Shown here in pieces: positions 35,022 to 42,793 of a stretch of 64,000 nucleotides of DNA (position 1 is the stretch's first letter; each line of letters begins with the position of its first letter). The position numbers and the translations under genes were made by a program. The notes beneath the pieces were generated by a model. That model saw nothing but the letters and a program-made list of their open reading frames with translations. It ran no database searches and had not been told where the DNA came from. The stretch lies in NCBI RefSeq assembly GCF_004963255.1, contig NZ_SUGA01000030.1, positions 804 through 64,803 on the forward strand. Direction: 5' to 3'. Source of the stretch: Mesorhizobium sp. Its GTDB lineage: Bacteria > Pseudomonadota > Alphaproteobacteria > Rhizobiales > Rhizobiaceae.

Positions 35022-35870
35022 TCACAGCCTCCCGCGCTGGGTCGGGTCGAGGATGTCGCGCAGGGCGTCGCCGATCAGATTGAAGGACAGCGCCGTGGCG
35101 AGGATGATCGCGCCGGGGATGAACACCAGCCAGGGCGCATCCTGGAAATAGCTCTGGCTCTCGAAGATGATGTTGCCCCAGGAGGGCTGCGGCGGCTGCA
35201 CGCCAATGCCGAGGAAGGACAGCGTCGCCTCGAGCAGCACCGTGGTGGCGATGCCGAGCGTGCCCCAGACGATCGCTGTCGGCATCAGGTGGGGAAGGAT
35301 GTGCAGAAGGATGATGCGGCCATTGCCGGCGCCCAGCGAACGCTCGGCGACGATGAAGTCGCGTTCCACCAGGCCGCGCGTTTCGGTGTAGACGATGCGG
35401 GCGACCTGCACCCAGTTCACCAGGGCGATCACCATGGCGACGATCCACAGGCTGGGTCTCAGCAGCGCCGCGAGCGCGATGGCGAGCAGCAGCGCCGGAA
35501 AGGCCATCATCAGGTCGGTGAAGCGCATCAGCAGGTTGCCGGCGGCGCCGCGCAGATAGCCGGCGAGCAGCCCGACAAGCAATCCGATCGCGACGGCGAC
35601 GCCGTTGGCGACGAGACCGATGATCAGCGACGTGCGGGCGCCGAACAGCACGCGGGCGAAGAGGTCGCGGCCGAGCGTGTCGGTGCCGAACAGATGGTCG
35701 CCGCCGGGCGGCAGCGGCGCGCCTTCGAGCGACAGGCCGTCGGCAAGCTGGTCGTCCGGCGAGAAATGCGCGATCCATGGCGCGAAGATCGCCGCCAGCA
35801 GGACGAGCACGACCACGATCAGCCCGAAAAGGGCGGAAGGCCGTCTTGTCAGTTCGCGCAGAACCCGCAT
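35022..35870 (-). CDS. ABC transporter permease (DppC-like)
   Basis: A 282-residue permease with the DppC layout: N-terminal helix (LFGLIVVVLVLLAAIFAPWI), the conserved LFGTDTLGRDLFARVLFGAR, five more helices, and the coupling loop RDFIVAERSLGAGNGRIILLH changed from the usual EAARALG. The C-terminal DALRDILDPTQRG is characteristic. It pairs with DppB-like 34099-35019. It lies 9 bp after the amiR-like gene, so regulator and transporter genes are in one transcript. Confidence 0.93.
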   Translation of the reverse strand: MRVLRELTRRPSALFGLIVVVLVLLAAIFAPWIAHFSPDDQLADGLSLEGAPLPPGGDHLFGTDTLGRDLFARVLFGARTSLIIGLVANGVAVAIGLLVGLLAGYLRGAAGNLLMRFTDLMMAFPALLLAIALAALLRPSLWIVAMVIALVNWVQVARIVYTETRGLVERDFIVAERSLGAGNGRIILLHILPHLMPTAIVWGTLGIATTVLLEATLSFLGIGVQPPQPSWGNIIFESQSYFQDAPWLVFIPGAIILATALSFNLIGDALRDILDPTQRGRL

Positions 35871-35879
35871 GCCAGCGGC

Positions 35880-36464
35880 CTACATCGCGCGCGGCACGGG
35901 CTCATGCCCGGCGACTATGGAAGCGGCGACGTGCTCGACGGTGAGCCGGCGCTGCATGGCGAGGCGGCAGAGCGTGCGATAGGCGCCGGTCTCATCGCCG
36001 CCTTGCGCGGCCATGATCGAGCGCATCGCGTCGTAGACAATCGGTCTCAGCCGCAGCCGCTCCTCCAGGCCGGCAATGCGCGCCTTGACGGCCGTTCGCT
36101 CATGGTGGGCGTGCGTGGCAAGCACCAGCGCCGGATAGACCGAGGAGGCGGTGACTGGCTTGGCGATGAGCGCGCCGGCGCCCTTGCCGAGCGCCCAGGC
36201 GATGCGGCCCGGCGCTTCGGAACCGAGCAGCGCGACCACCGGAACGGGCGCCTCGTCCCCGTCCCATGGCAAGAGATCGTCCCAACCCTGATCGGCGTCG
36301 ACGAGCACGATGTCCGCCGGCGTTTCGGCAAGATCGAGCGGTTTCCACTGCACGAGGACGGTCACGCCGAGACGTTCGAGCTGACGCTTCAGGCGCTCGA
36401 TGTTGTCGTCGGTGCGATGCAGGATCGCGGCGCGCCAGGAAACGAAACTCGGCGTCCGCGTCAT
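35880..36464 (-). CDS. amiR: AmiR-like ANTAR-domain antiterminator
   Basis: About 194 residues. The N-terminal two-thirds is a receiver-like domain (IVLVDADQGWDDLLPW) without a convincing phosphorylation pocket, as in Pseudomonas AmiR. A coiled-coil linker (AVKARIAGLEERLRLRP) and a C-terminal ANTAR RNA-binding three-helix domain (about residues 140-194) follow. AmiR relieves termination in an operon leader by binding RNA when AmiC releases it. The ATG at 36464 overlaps the amiC stop by four bases (ATGA), so the pair are made in equal amounts. Confidence 0.88.
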   Translation of the reverse strand: MTRTPSFVSWRAAILHRTDDNIERLKRQLERLGVTVLVQWKPLDLAETPADIVLVDADQGWDDLLPWDGDEAPVPVVALLGSEAPGRIAWALGKGAGALIAKPVTASSVYPALVLATHAHHERTAVKARIAGLEERLRLRPIVYDAMRSIMAAQGGDETGAYRTLCRLAMQRRLTVEHVAASIVAGHEPVPRAM

Positions 36465-37600
36465 TGCACGACCCTCAGATGCGGGACGGGCTGGCTGGCC
36501 AGCGTGCCGACAAGATAGGGATCGGCGACAATCGCGCCATGCGAGGCGATGACGTCGAAGCCGGACTGCTCGTTGATGCGGCCGAGATGGAAAGGCAGGG
36601 CCGCATGATTGGTGCGCAGGTCGATTGCGAGGGGGCCGAGCACAGTCTGTCGCGGCTTGGCGTGCAGGAAGCCGCGCACGCTGGCGGGGTCGTCGCGATT
36701 GGCATCGGTGATCGCCTCGGCGCAGAGCTTCACCGCCGCATAAGCGCCGGCGAAGAAGCTGGAGACGCGGCGTCCGGTGCCGAAACGGGCGGCGACGCGC
36801 TGCTTGAAAATCCGGTTTTCGAGCGACGCCAGGCTTTCGAAGTAAGAGGCTGTCGAGAGCTGGCCGACGGCTGTGCCCGGCTCGATCTCGCCGAGCTCGC
36901 ATTCCGTCAGGTCGCAGCTCAGCACCGGGCAGCGTTCCGGCGCGAAGGCAGGATCGCGATCCGCCAACCGGCGCACGGCGGCCAGGAAGGCGTAGCTCGA
37001 CGGGCCGATCATGTTGTTCAAGATGAAGTCGGGCCGGTGGCGCTCCAGATCGGCGATCAGCAGGCCGACATCGGTCTCCTCGATCGGCAAATAGCGCTCG
37101 CCGAGCACCTCGCCGCCGGCGCGCGTGAGAAGCTCGCGCGCCAGCCGATTCATCTCCCAGCCCCAGACATAATTGGCGCCGGCGAGATAGACGCGCTTGC
37201 CGTAGCGAGGCAGCATGTAGTCGAACAGCGGTATCAGATGCTGGTTGGGACAGGCGCCGGTGTAGATGACGTTCTCGTTGGCCTCGAAGCCTTCATAGGG
37301 GCAGATGTACCAGAGCAGCCCGTCATATTTCTCCACCAGCGGGATGACATCCTTGCGCGACAGGGAAGTGATGGTGCCGATCACATTGCGGCATTGGTCG
37401 TCGCGCAGCATGGCGCGGATCAGATCGAGGTAACGCTCCGGCTGGCCGCCCGGATCGCCGAAGACCGGCTCGATGCGCACGGCGCTTCCGGCCTTCTCCA
37501 GTTCCTCGATGGCAAATTCGGCGCCGGCGCGGCAGTCGCGGCCGATCGCCCCGTAGGGACCGGTGGTCGAATAGAGGATGCCGACCCTGAACGTCTTCAC
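36461..37600 (-). CDS. amiC: AmiC-like amide sensor (type 1 periplasmic-binding fold)
   Basis: About 379 residues of the AmiC/urea-binding (UrtA-like) family. The start FRVGILYSTTGPYGAIGRDC and the middle NPNQHLIPLFDYML-like segment, with YLAGANYVWGWEMNRLARE, match AmiC, which binds a small amide and holds AmiR inactive until ligand appears. There is no export signal, as expected of a cytoplasmic sensor. GTG at 37600 is preferred, with GAGGT five bases upstream; a longer frame from 37633 lacks support. It is the first gene of the operon. Confidence 0.88.
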   Translation of the reverse strand: MKTFRVGILYSTTGPYGAIGRDCRAGAEFAIEELEKAGSAVRIEPVFGDPGGQPERYLDLIRAMLRDDQCRNVIGTITSLSRKDVIPLVEKYDGLLWYICPYEGFEANENVIYTGACPNQHLIPLFDYMLPRYGKRVYLAGANYVWGWEMNRLARELLTRAGGEVLGERYLPIEETDVGLLIADLERHRPDFILNNMIGPSSYAFLAAVRRLADRDPAFAPERCPVLSCDLTECELGEIEPGTAVGQLSTASYFESLASLENRIFKQRVAARFGTGRRVSSFFAGAYAAVKLCAEAITDANRDDPASVRGFLHAKPRQTVLGPLAIDLRTNHAALPFHLGRINEQSGFDVIASHGAIVADPYLVGTLASQPVPHLRVVQ

Positions 37601-37609
37601 CCGGACCTC

Positions 37610-37755
37610 AAAAAACAAAGGCCCCACACACATCCCATGCTTTCATGAGACGCGGCGAGGCCATGCTGCCCTTGCCCGGCCGTGCCGGACGCGATGTGTT
37701 ACGCGGGAAATTGTGCGCTTGCGAAATAGAACACGAGTGGACGCAGGCTTGTCAA
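37610..37755 (-). promoter_or_regulatory. Promoter and terminator-like leader of the amiC operon
   Basis: On the minus strand, TTGACA (37755-37750) and TTCTAT (37731-37726) with an 18-bp spacer form a good housekeeping promoter. The roughly 120-base leader then holds several stems, including TCTCATG / CATGGGA with loop AAAG. It ends in a GGCCTC (37662-37657) / GGGGCC (37625-37620) pairing followed directly by TTTGTTTTTTG, an intrinsic-terminator look-alike just before the amiC ribosome-binding site. With an ANTAR protein in the operon, antitermination here is plausible. Confidence 0.5.
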
Positions 37756-37859
37756 CGGTCCTGCGCGCGAATGGGTACAATGGCTTGGAGGTTTGCCCAT
37801 CAAGCGACCGGCTCGCTCAAAGCCGCCACGGTTTTCAGCGGTCACGCCGCCCCCGATCC

Positions 37860-38753
37860 TTACACTCTTGCCTCGGCGAAGATGCGGGACGCCCATTCCA
37901 GGAAGACGCGCAGCCGCGGCGCGAGCTGGCGGTTCTGAGGATAGAGCGCGAACAACGGCGTCGGCGTCGGCGGGAAATCCTTGAGAACCTCCACCAGCGT
38001 CCCGTCAGCCAGGTCTTTTTCGAGCCGGTAGCGTGGCGCCTGCAGAAGCCCGAAGCCAAGGCGCGCCAGATCGGCCGCAGTGTCGGAATTGTTGACACGG
38101 ACCCGGCCCGGCAACGTCGCCAGATGCACCTTCGCTCCGATCGTGAACTCCAGCGGCAGCACCTCGCCGGTCCGCGAGGAAACGAAGCAAACAGCCTGTT
38201 GGCCCTCCAGCGCCTCCGGTGACGCCGGCGTTCCGTGGCGCTTCAGATAGGCTGGGCTGGCGCAGGTGATTTCTTCGATCGTCGCCAGCCGCCGCATGAT
38301 CATGCCGCTGTCCTGCGGTTCACCGGCCCGGATGACGCAGTCGACGCCTTCGCGCACCAGATCGACCAGCCGGTCGCCCTGGCCGATATGCAGGTCGATG
38401 CCGGGATAGCGTTCGAGGAAAGCCGGCAGTTGCGGCAGCAGGAAGCGCTGCGTGAGCAGCGGATGCGCATCGATGCGCAGCAGGCCGCGCGGCTCGGCGC
38501 TGCGGAATCCGGCCTCGGCATCCTCCACCTCGCCAAGGATCGACAGGCAGCGCTCGTAATAAGCCTGGCCGTCGAGCGTCGTGGCGACATGGCGCGTGGT
38601 GCGGTCAAGCAGCCTCGTCCCCAGATGCTCTTCCAGTTGCTGGATCGCTTCGGTCGCGGTCGAGCGCGGCAGGCCGAGATCGGCCGCGGCCGCGGTGAAA
38701 TTGCGCCGCTCCACCACGCGCACGAACAGCCGCATCCTGTCCAATCGATCCAT
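37860..38753 (-). CDS. LysR family transcriptional regulator
   Basis: A 297-residue LTTR of the AaeR/CrgA-like group: MDRLDRMRLFVRVVERRNFTA with the HTH LGLPRSTATEAIQQLEEHLG (residues 34-53), then an effector domain with VRAGEPQDSGMIMRRL. The ATG at 38753 is used; a longer frame upstream is not coding. It is divergent from an SDR gene across 109 bp; direct repeats of ATCCGG (38791, 38803) and a T-N11-A pattern in the gap may be its site. It likely activates the SDR and SDR-tautomerase genes. Confidence 0.9.
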   Translation of the reverse strand: MDRLDRMRLFVRVVERRNFTAAAADLGLPRSTATEAIQQLEEHLGTRLLDRTTRHVATTLDGQAYYERCLSILGEVEDAEAGFRSAEPRGLLRIDAHPLLTQRFLLPQLPAFLERYPGIDLHIGQGDRLVDLVREGVDCVIRAGEPQDSGMIMRRLATIEEITCASPAYLKRHGTPASPEALEGQQAVCFVSSRTGEVLPLEFTIGAKVHLATLPGRVRVNNSDTAADLARLGFGLLQAPRYRLEKDLADGTLVEVLKDFPPTPTPLFALYPQNRQLAPRLRVFLEWASRIFAEARV

Positions 38754-38862
38754 GGCTGATTGTTCGCTCCATCCGAATACTGCTGTCAATATCCGGCCAA
38801 TTATCCGGAAGACAAGACGATCTATATCGGCTCCACAACAAACAAACGAACGGAGACCGATC

Positions 38863-39597
38863 ATGCAGAAGACAAGAACCGCGATCGTGACAGGCGCATC
38901 GAGAGGCATCGGCGCCGCGATCGCCAAGCGGCTCGCCCGGGACGACATCGCCGTCATCGTCAATTATGCGCGCGGCAAGGACGCGGCCGGCGAGGTCGTG
39001 TCGGCCGTCGAGGCCGCCGGCGGCACCGCTCTCGCGGTCCAGGCCGACATCGGCGAACCGACCGGCATGGCCGCCTTGTTCGACGCGGCTGAAAAGGCCT
39101 TTGGCAAGGCCGACATCCTCGTCAACAATGCCGGCATGATGCGGCTGTCGCCCATCGCCGACACCGACGACGCTGCATTCGAACGGCAGCTCGCCATCAA
39201 TCTCGGCGGCACGTTCCGCGGCATGCGCGAAGCTGCAACGCGCTTGAACGATAGCGGCCGTATCATCAACTTTTCTTCAAGTGTCGTGGGCTTCTACCAG
39301 CCGGCCTACGGCGTCTATGCCGCGACCAAGGCCGGCGTCGAAGCGATGACGCATGTCCTTGCCAAGGAGCTCGGCCCGCGCGGCATCACGGTCAACGCCG
39401 TCGCGCCCGGCCCGGTCGACACCGAACTCTTCACCGACGGCAAGAGCGCCGCGCAGATCGAGGCGATCACCAGACTCATCCCGCTCGGCCGCCTCGGCCA
39501 GCCCGACGACATCGCCGGCCTTGTCGCCTTCCTGGCCGGCCCGGACAGCCAATGGGTCAACGGCCAGATCATCCGCGCCAATGGCGGCGCGATCTGA
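38863..39597 (+). CDS. SDR family oxidoreductase
   Basis: A 244-residue short-chain dehydrogenase with TGASRGIG at residues 10-17, NNAGMM, the catalytic serine in NFSSSVVGFYQ and YGVYAATKAG. It is close to the 3-oxoacyl-ACP-reductase-like SDRs common in LysR-linked pairs. The ATG at 38863 has CGGAGA upstream. It is first in a two-gene unit with the SDR-tautomerase gene (stop to start 15 bp) and divergent from the LysR regulator. The physiological substrate is unknown. Confidence 0.9.
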   Translation: MQKTRTAIVTGASRGIGAAIAKRLARDDIAVIVNYARGKDAAGEVVSAVEAAGGTALAVQADIGEPTGMAALFDAAEKAFGKADILVNNAGMMRLSPIADTDDAAFERQLAINLGGTFRGMREAATRLNDSGRIINFSSSVVGFYQPAYGVYAATKAGVEAMTHVLAKELGPRGITVNAVAPGPVDTELFTDGKSAAQIEAITRLIPLGRLGQPDDIAGLVAFLAGPDSQWVNGQIIRANGGAI

Positions 39598-39612
39598 ATG
39601 ATAGAGGCCATC

Positions 39613-40743
39613 ATGCAGCAGACAATTCTCATCACCGGCGCATCGAGCGGCTTCGGCGCCATGACCGCGAAGGCGCTCGCCAGGGCCGGCCACCGGGTCT
39701 ATGCCTCGATGCGCGATCCGCGGGCGCGGGGCGGTGCCGCGGCGGCCGAGGTCGAAAGGCTGGCCCGCGAGGAGAACCTGGCGATCCGCGCCATCGCGCT
39801 CGACGTGCTGTCGGAACCGTCGATCGAAGCGGCCGTGGAAACCATCCTCGCGGAAGCCGGCAGGATCGACGTCGTCATCCACAATGCCGGCCACATGGTC
39901 TTCGGACCGGCCGAGGCCTTCACGCCGGAACAATTGGCTGCGCTCTACGACGTCAATGTGCTGGGGACCCAGCGCGTCAATCGGGCAGTGCTTCCGCATA
40001 TGCGCTCGCTCGGCCAGGCCTTGATGATATGGGTCGGATCGAGCAGCACGCGCGGCGGCACGCCGCCATTCCTCGCGCCGTATTTCGCCGCCAAGGCGGG
40101 CATGGATGCGCTGGCGCAGAGCTACGCGCTGGAGCTTGCCCGTTTCGGCATCGAGACGAGCATCGTGGTGCCGGGCGCCTTCACCAAGGGCACCGAGCAT
40201 TTCGCTCATTCCGGCAAGCCCGCCGACACCGGGCGCGCCGCCGCCTATTGGTCGGGACCTTACGCCGGCGTCGACGACCAGGCGTTGAAGGGCCTTGCCA
40301 ACCTGGAGCCCGCCGACGCCGATCCCTCGAAGGTCGCGCAGGCCATCGTCGATCTCGTGGCGATGCCGCATGGCCGCCGGCCGTTCCGTGTCCATATCGA
40401 CCCGTCCGACGACGGCGCGGCCATCGTCAACGGCGTTGCCGATCGCGTTCGGGCGCAGCTCCTTGAGCGCATCGGCCTTGCCGACCTCCTTCATCCAAAG
40501 CCCGAAACCCAACCTGAAAGGAACCTGGAAATGCCCTTTGCCAACTTCAAGATGCCCGAAGCCGCCCTCACGAAGGCGCAGAAAGAGGACCTGGTCCACA
40601 AGACCACGCAGATGTTCGTCGATTATTTCGGCGAAGCTGTGCGTCCCACCACGATGGTGCTGATCGAGGAAGTTCCCGATGGGGGCTATGGCCGCGCCGA
40701 CGAGGTCTTCGTCATTCCCGACGCCTACCGGGCCAAGGAATAG
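39613..40743 (+). CDS. SDR oxidoreductase fused to a 4-oxalocrotonate-tautomerase-like domain
   Basis: About 376 residues. Residues 1 to about 290 form a short-chain dehydrogenase (TGASSGFG at 8-15, HNAGHM, WVGSSSTRGG, YFAAKAGMD). Residues from about 307 form a tautomerase domain: MPFANFKMPEAALTKAQKED, then TTMVLIEEVPDGGYGRAD. The join is in frame with no stop. The internal ATG at 40531 has AAAGGA upstream and is followed by Pro, so a separate small tautomerase may also be made. Tautomerases need an N-terminal proline, which the fusion would bury. The start at 39613 has AGAGG upstream; 39598 is an alternative. Confidence 0.85.
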   Translation: MQQTILITGASSGFGAMTAKALARAGHRVYASMRDPRARGGAAAAEVERLAREENLAIRAIALDVLSEPSIEAAVETILAEAGRIDVVIHNAGHMVFGPAEAFTPEQLAALYDVNVLGTQRVNRAVLPHMRSLGQALMIWVGSSSTRGGTPPFLAPYFAAKAGMDALAQSYALELARFGIETSIVVPGAFTKGTEHFAHSGKPADTGRAAAYWSGPYAGVDDQALKGLANLEPADADPSKVAQAIVDLVAMPHGRRPFRVHIDPSDDGAAIVNGVADRVRAQLLERIGLADLLHPKPETQPERNLEMPFANFKMPEAALTKAQKEDLVHKTTQMFVDYFGEAVRPTTMVLIEEVPDGGYGRADEVFVIPDAYRAKE

Positions 40744-40818
40744 GGTGAGCAAAGCGGGCCGCTTGCAGGGCGGCCCGCCCGACCTTCCGTGTCGGAGTCG
40801 ATACGCGCTTCGCCTGGA

Positions 40819-41793
40819 TCAGCCCCGGTTTGGCAAGCTCCGCAGGAATTCGATCATCGCGGCGTTGACCTCGCCCGGGCGCTCCTGCTGGGTCCAATGC
40901 CCGCAGCCGGGCAGCATCAGCGTATCGCGGATTTGCGGGATGAAGTTCCTGAGATTGGCCAACAGTTGGTCCGTGCCGGGGAAGGCGACCACCAGGTCGC
41001 GATCGCCTGCCATGTAGAGCGCGGGAACCTTGATCCGCGCGCCCGCAAAGGGCGCCATCAGTTCCCAGTTCCGGTCGATGTTGCGGTACCAGTTGAGACC
41101 TCCGGCGAAGCCGGCGCGCTGGAACTCGCCGGCGTAGAAATCGATGTCGCTTTCGCTGAGCCAGTGCGGCAGGCTTGCAGGAACCTCCGCTGCTTGCAGG
41201 AGGCTTCCGCCGCGCGGGACCATAACAATTCCGGCGCCGCCGTCCGGAGCGTCTCCCGACACTGCGTAAAGCATGGCGCGCACCGTGGCCCGCGGGTCCC
41301 GTTCCAGCTCCGCCTCGGCAATGCCGGGTTGCTGGAAATAGAGCTGGTAGAACTGGGACTCCGCCGTTCGCGGCATGAGGCTGGTCGGGCGAGCATTGGC
41401 GCGCGGCCGGAACGGCACACTGAGCCCGATGACGGCATGGAAGCGGTCCGGTCGCAGCAGCGCCGCATGCCAGGCGACGACCGCGCCCCAGTCGTGGCCG
41501 ACGATGACGGAGCTGGGAGCCTCAAGGGCGTCGAGAAGGCCCACCATGTCGCCGACCAGATGAAAGAGCGTGTATTGGTCGATCGCCTCCGGCCGATCGC
41601 TCTTGCCATAGCCCCGCATGTCGGGGGCAACGGCGTGAAAGCCCGCTGCCGCAAGCGCGCTCAACTGATGGCGCCAGGAATACCAGGATTCGGGAAAGCC
41701 GTGGCACAACAGCACCGGGGGCCCGTCTCCGTGCTCAGCAATATTAAGGCGGATGCCGTTGGTCGCAACTATTCGCTGTGTAGGTTCGCTCAC
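40819..41793 (-). CDS. Alpha/beta hydrolase, epoxide hydrolase type
   Basis: About 324 residues. The oxyanion motif is HGFPESWYSWRHQ (a classic HGxP epoxide hydrolase element); the nucleophile elbow is VGHDWGAVVAW with aspartate as nucleophile; DMRGYGKSDRP and the C-terminal histidine in GCGHWTQQERP complete the pattern. The family opens epoxides to diols or dehalogenates. The GTG at 41793 is preferred because GAGAGGTGGCC stands before it. It is convergent with the SDR-tautomerase gene and could act in the same catabolic context, though this is inferred. Confidence 0.88.
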   Translation of the reverse strand: MSEPTQRIVATNGIRLNIAEHGDGPPVLLCHGFPESWYSWRHQLSALAAAGFHAVAPDMRGYGKSDRPEAIDQYTLFHLVGDMVGLLDALEAPSSVIVGHDWGAVVAWHAALLRPDRFHAVIGLSVPFRPRANARPTSLMPRTAESQFYQLYFQQPGIAEAELERDPRATVRAMLYAVSGDAPDGGAGIVMVPRGGSLLQAAEVPASLPHWLSESDIDFYAGEFQRAGFAGGLNWYRNIDRNWELMAPFAGARIKVPALYMAGDRDLVVAFPGTDQLLANLRNFIPQIRDTLMLPGCGHWTQQERPGEVNAAMIEFLRSLPNRG

Positions 41794-42035
41794 GGCCACC
41801 TCTCGTGCGCGCGTTTCCACCTCGGATCAAGGGAAGGCTCGACGGCGCAACGGATGGCCGAGCCGATGGAGTGCCAAATTTCGGAGACGCGCATCTTCCA
41901 TCGACTGTCTCAGGGGCCGTCGCGGCAGTCAATGTCCGACATGGTCAAGGAGCGCCAAGGCGTCCACGCACTTGAATAGTTCTGGCGATGTGCGTCCATT
42001 CATGCAGGATCACTGACTGAGGAGGGCGGGAATCA

Positions 42036-42608
42036 ATGCTTAAACTGCAACGCTGGCTAGCGGACTATTGGGTCGTGGGCGCAGGGTTCATGGCAGCATC
42101 GCTCATAGCGGCCGCGCCAATCGTGGCGCTTCCGCTGCCGGTGTTCCTCATCTTCCTGCACAGCCCGGTCTACATGATCCATCAGGTCGAGGAGCACACC
42201 GGCGACCAATTCCGCAAATTCGCCAACGAGCATGTCTTTGGCGGCCGCGACGCCCTTACCGTCGCTTCGGTTCTCGTTATCAACCTGCCCTTTGTCTGGG
42301 GCATCAACCTGCTGGCCCTTTACGCGGCCTTCCTGTGGGGGCCCGCTTGGGGCCTGGTTGCTCCCTATGTCATGATCGTCAACGCGCTCGCGCATCTCGT
42401 CACGTCGGCGCGATTGCGCAAATACAATCCCGGTCTCATCACCAGCGTCCTTTTGTTTTTGCCGCTGAGCGTCGCTACGATCTGGACGATCGGCCGGACG
42501 GCAGGTCTTCTCCCGCACCTGATCGGCGCAGCTCTCGCGGTCCTGCTTCACTTGGCAATCATTGCGTTGGTGACCGCGCGGTACCGCACTCTCGTCGCCA
42601 GCTCGTAG
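42036..42608 (+). CDS. HXXEE domain membrane protein
   Basis: A 190-residue integral membrane protein with five or so helices. The defining HQVEEH motif (about residues 49-54) is followed by FANEHVFGGRDAL, and NALAHLVTSARLRKYNPGLITS supplies the second conserved histidine region. The HXXEE family is uncharacterised; the His/Glu clusters inside membrane segments suggest metal binding or an intramembrane enzyme. It is monocistronic, with GAGGAGGGCGGG upstream of the start. The gap 41794-42035 before it has nothing else visible. Confidence 0.85.
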   Translation: MLKLQRWLADYWVVGAGFMAASLIAAAPIVALPLPVFLIFLHSPVYMIHQVEEHTGDQFRKFANEHVFGGRDALTVASVLVINLPFVWGINLLALYAAFLWGPAWGLVAPYVMIVNALAHLVTSARLRKYNPGLITSVLLFLPLSVATIWTIGRTAGLLPHLIGAALAVLLHLAIIALVTARYRTLVASS

Positions 42609-42793
42609 CCTCTTCGGCACGGTTGCGGCGGCGAGAAGACGTCGCTCGGGCCGAAGCCCGGTCGTTGCAGCCCGAACGGACCACCGCGCAAAGCTGCTGC
42701 TGGTATTGGACCGCCCCCGCCACCAACGAAATTTTAATGTAAATCAAGCGTAATCCCGGCCATTAAAATTATGCGTATGTGTTGGGGTGGCGC

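Noticed and set aside
34099..35778. A single long minus-strand frame covering both Dpp permeases
   Set aside because: The first part is in the wrong frame for the DppC-like protein; the DppB-like protein starts at 35019 and DppC-like is encoded separately at 35022-35870.
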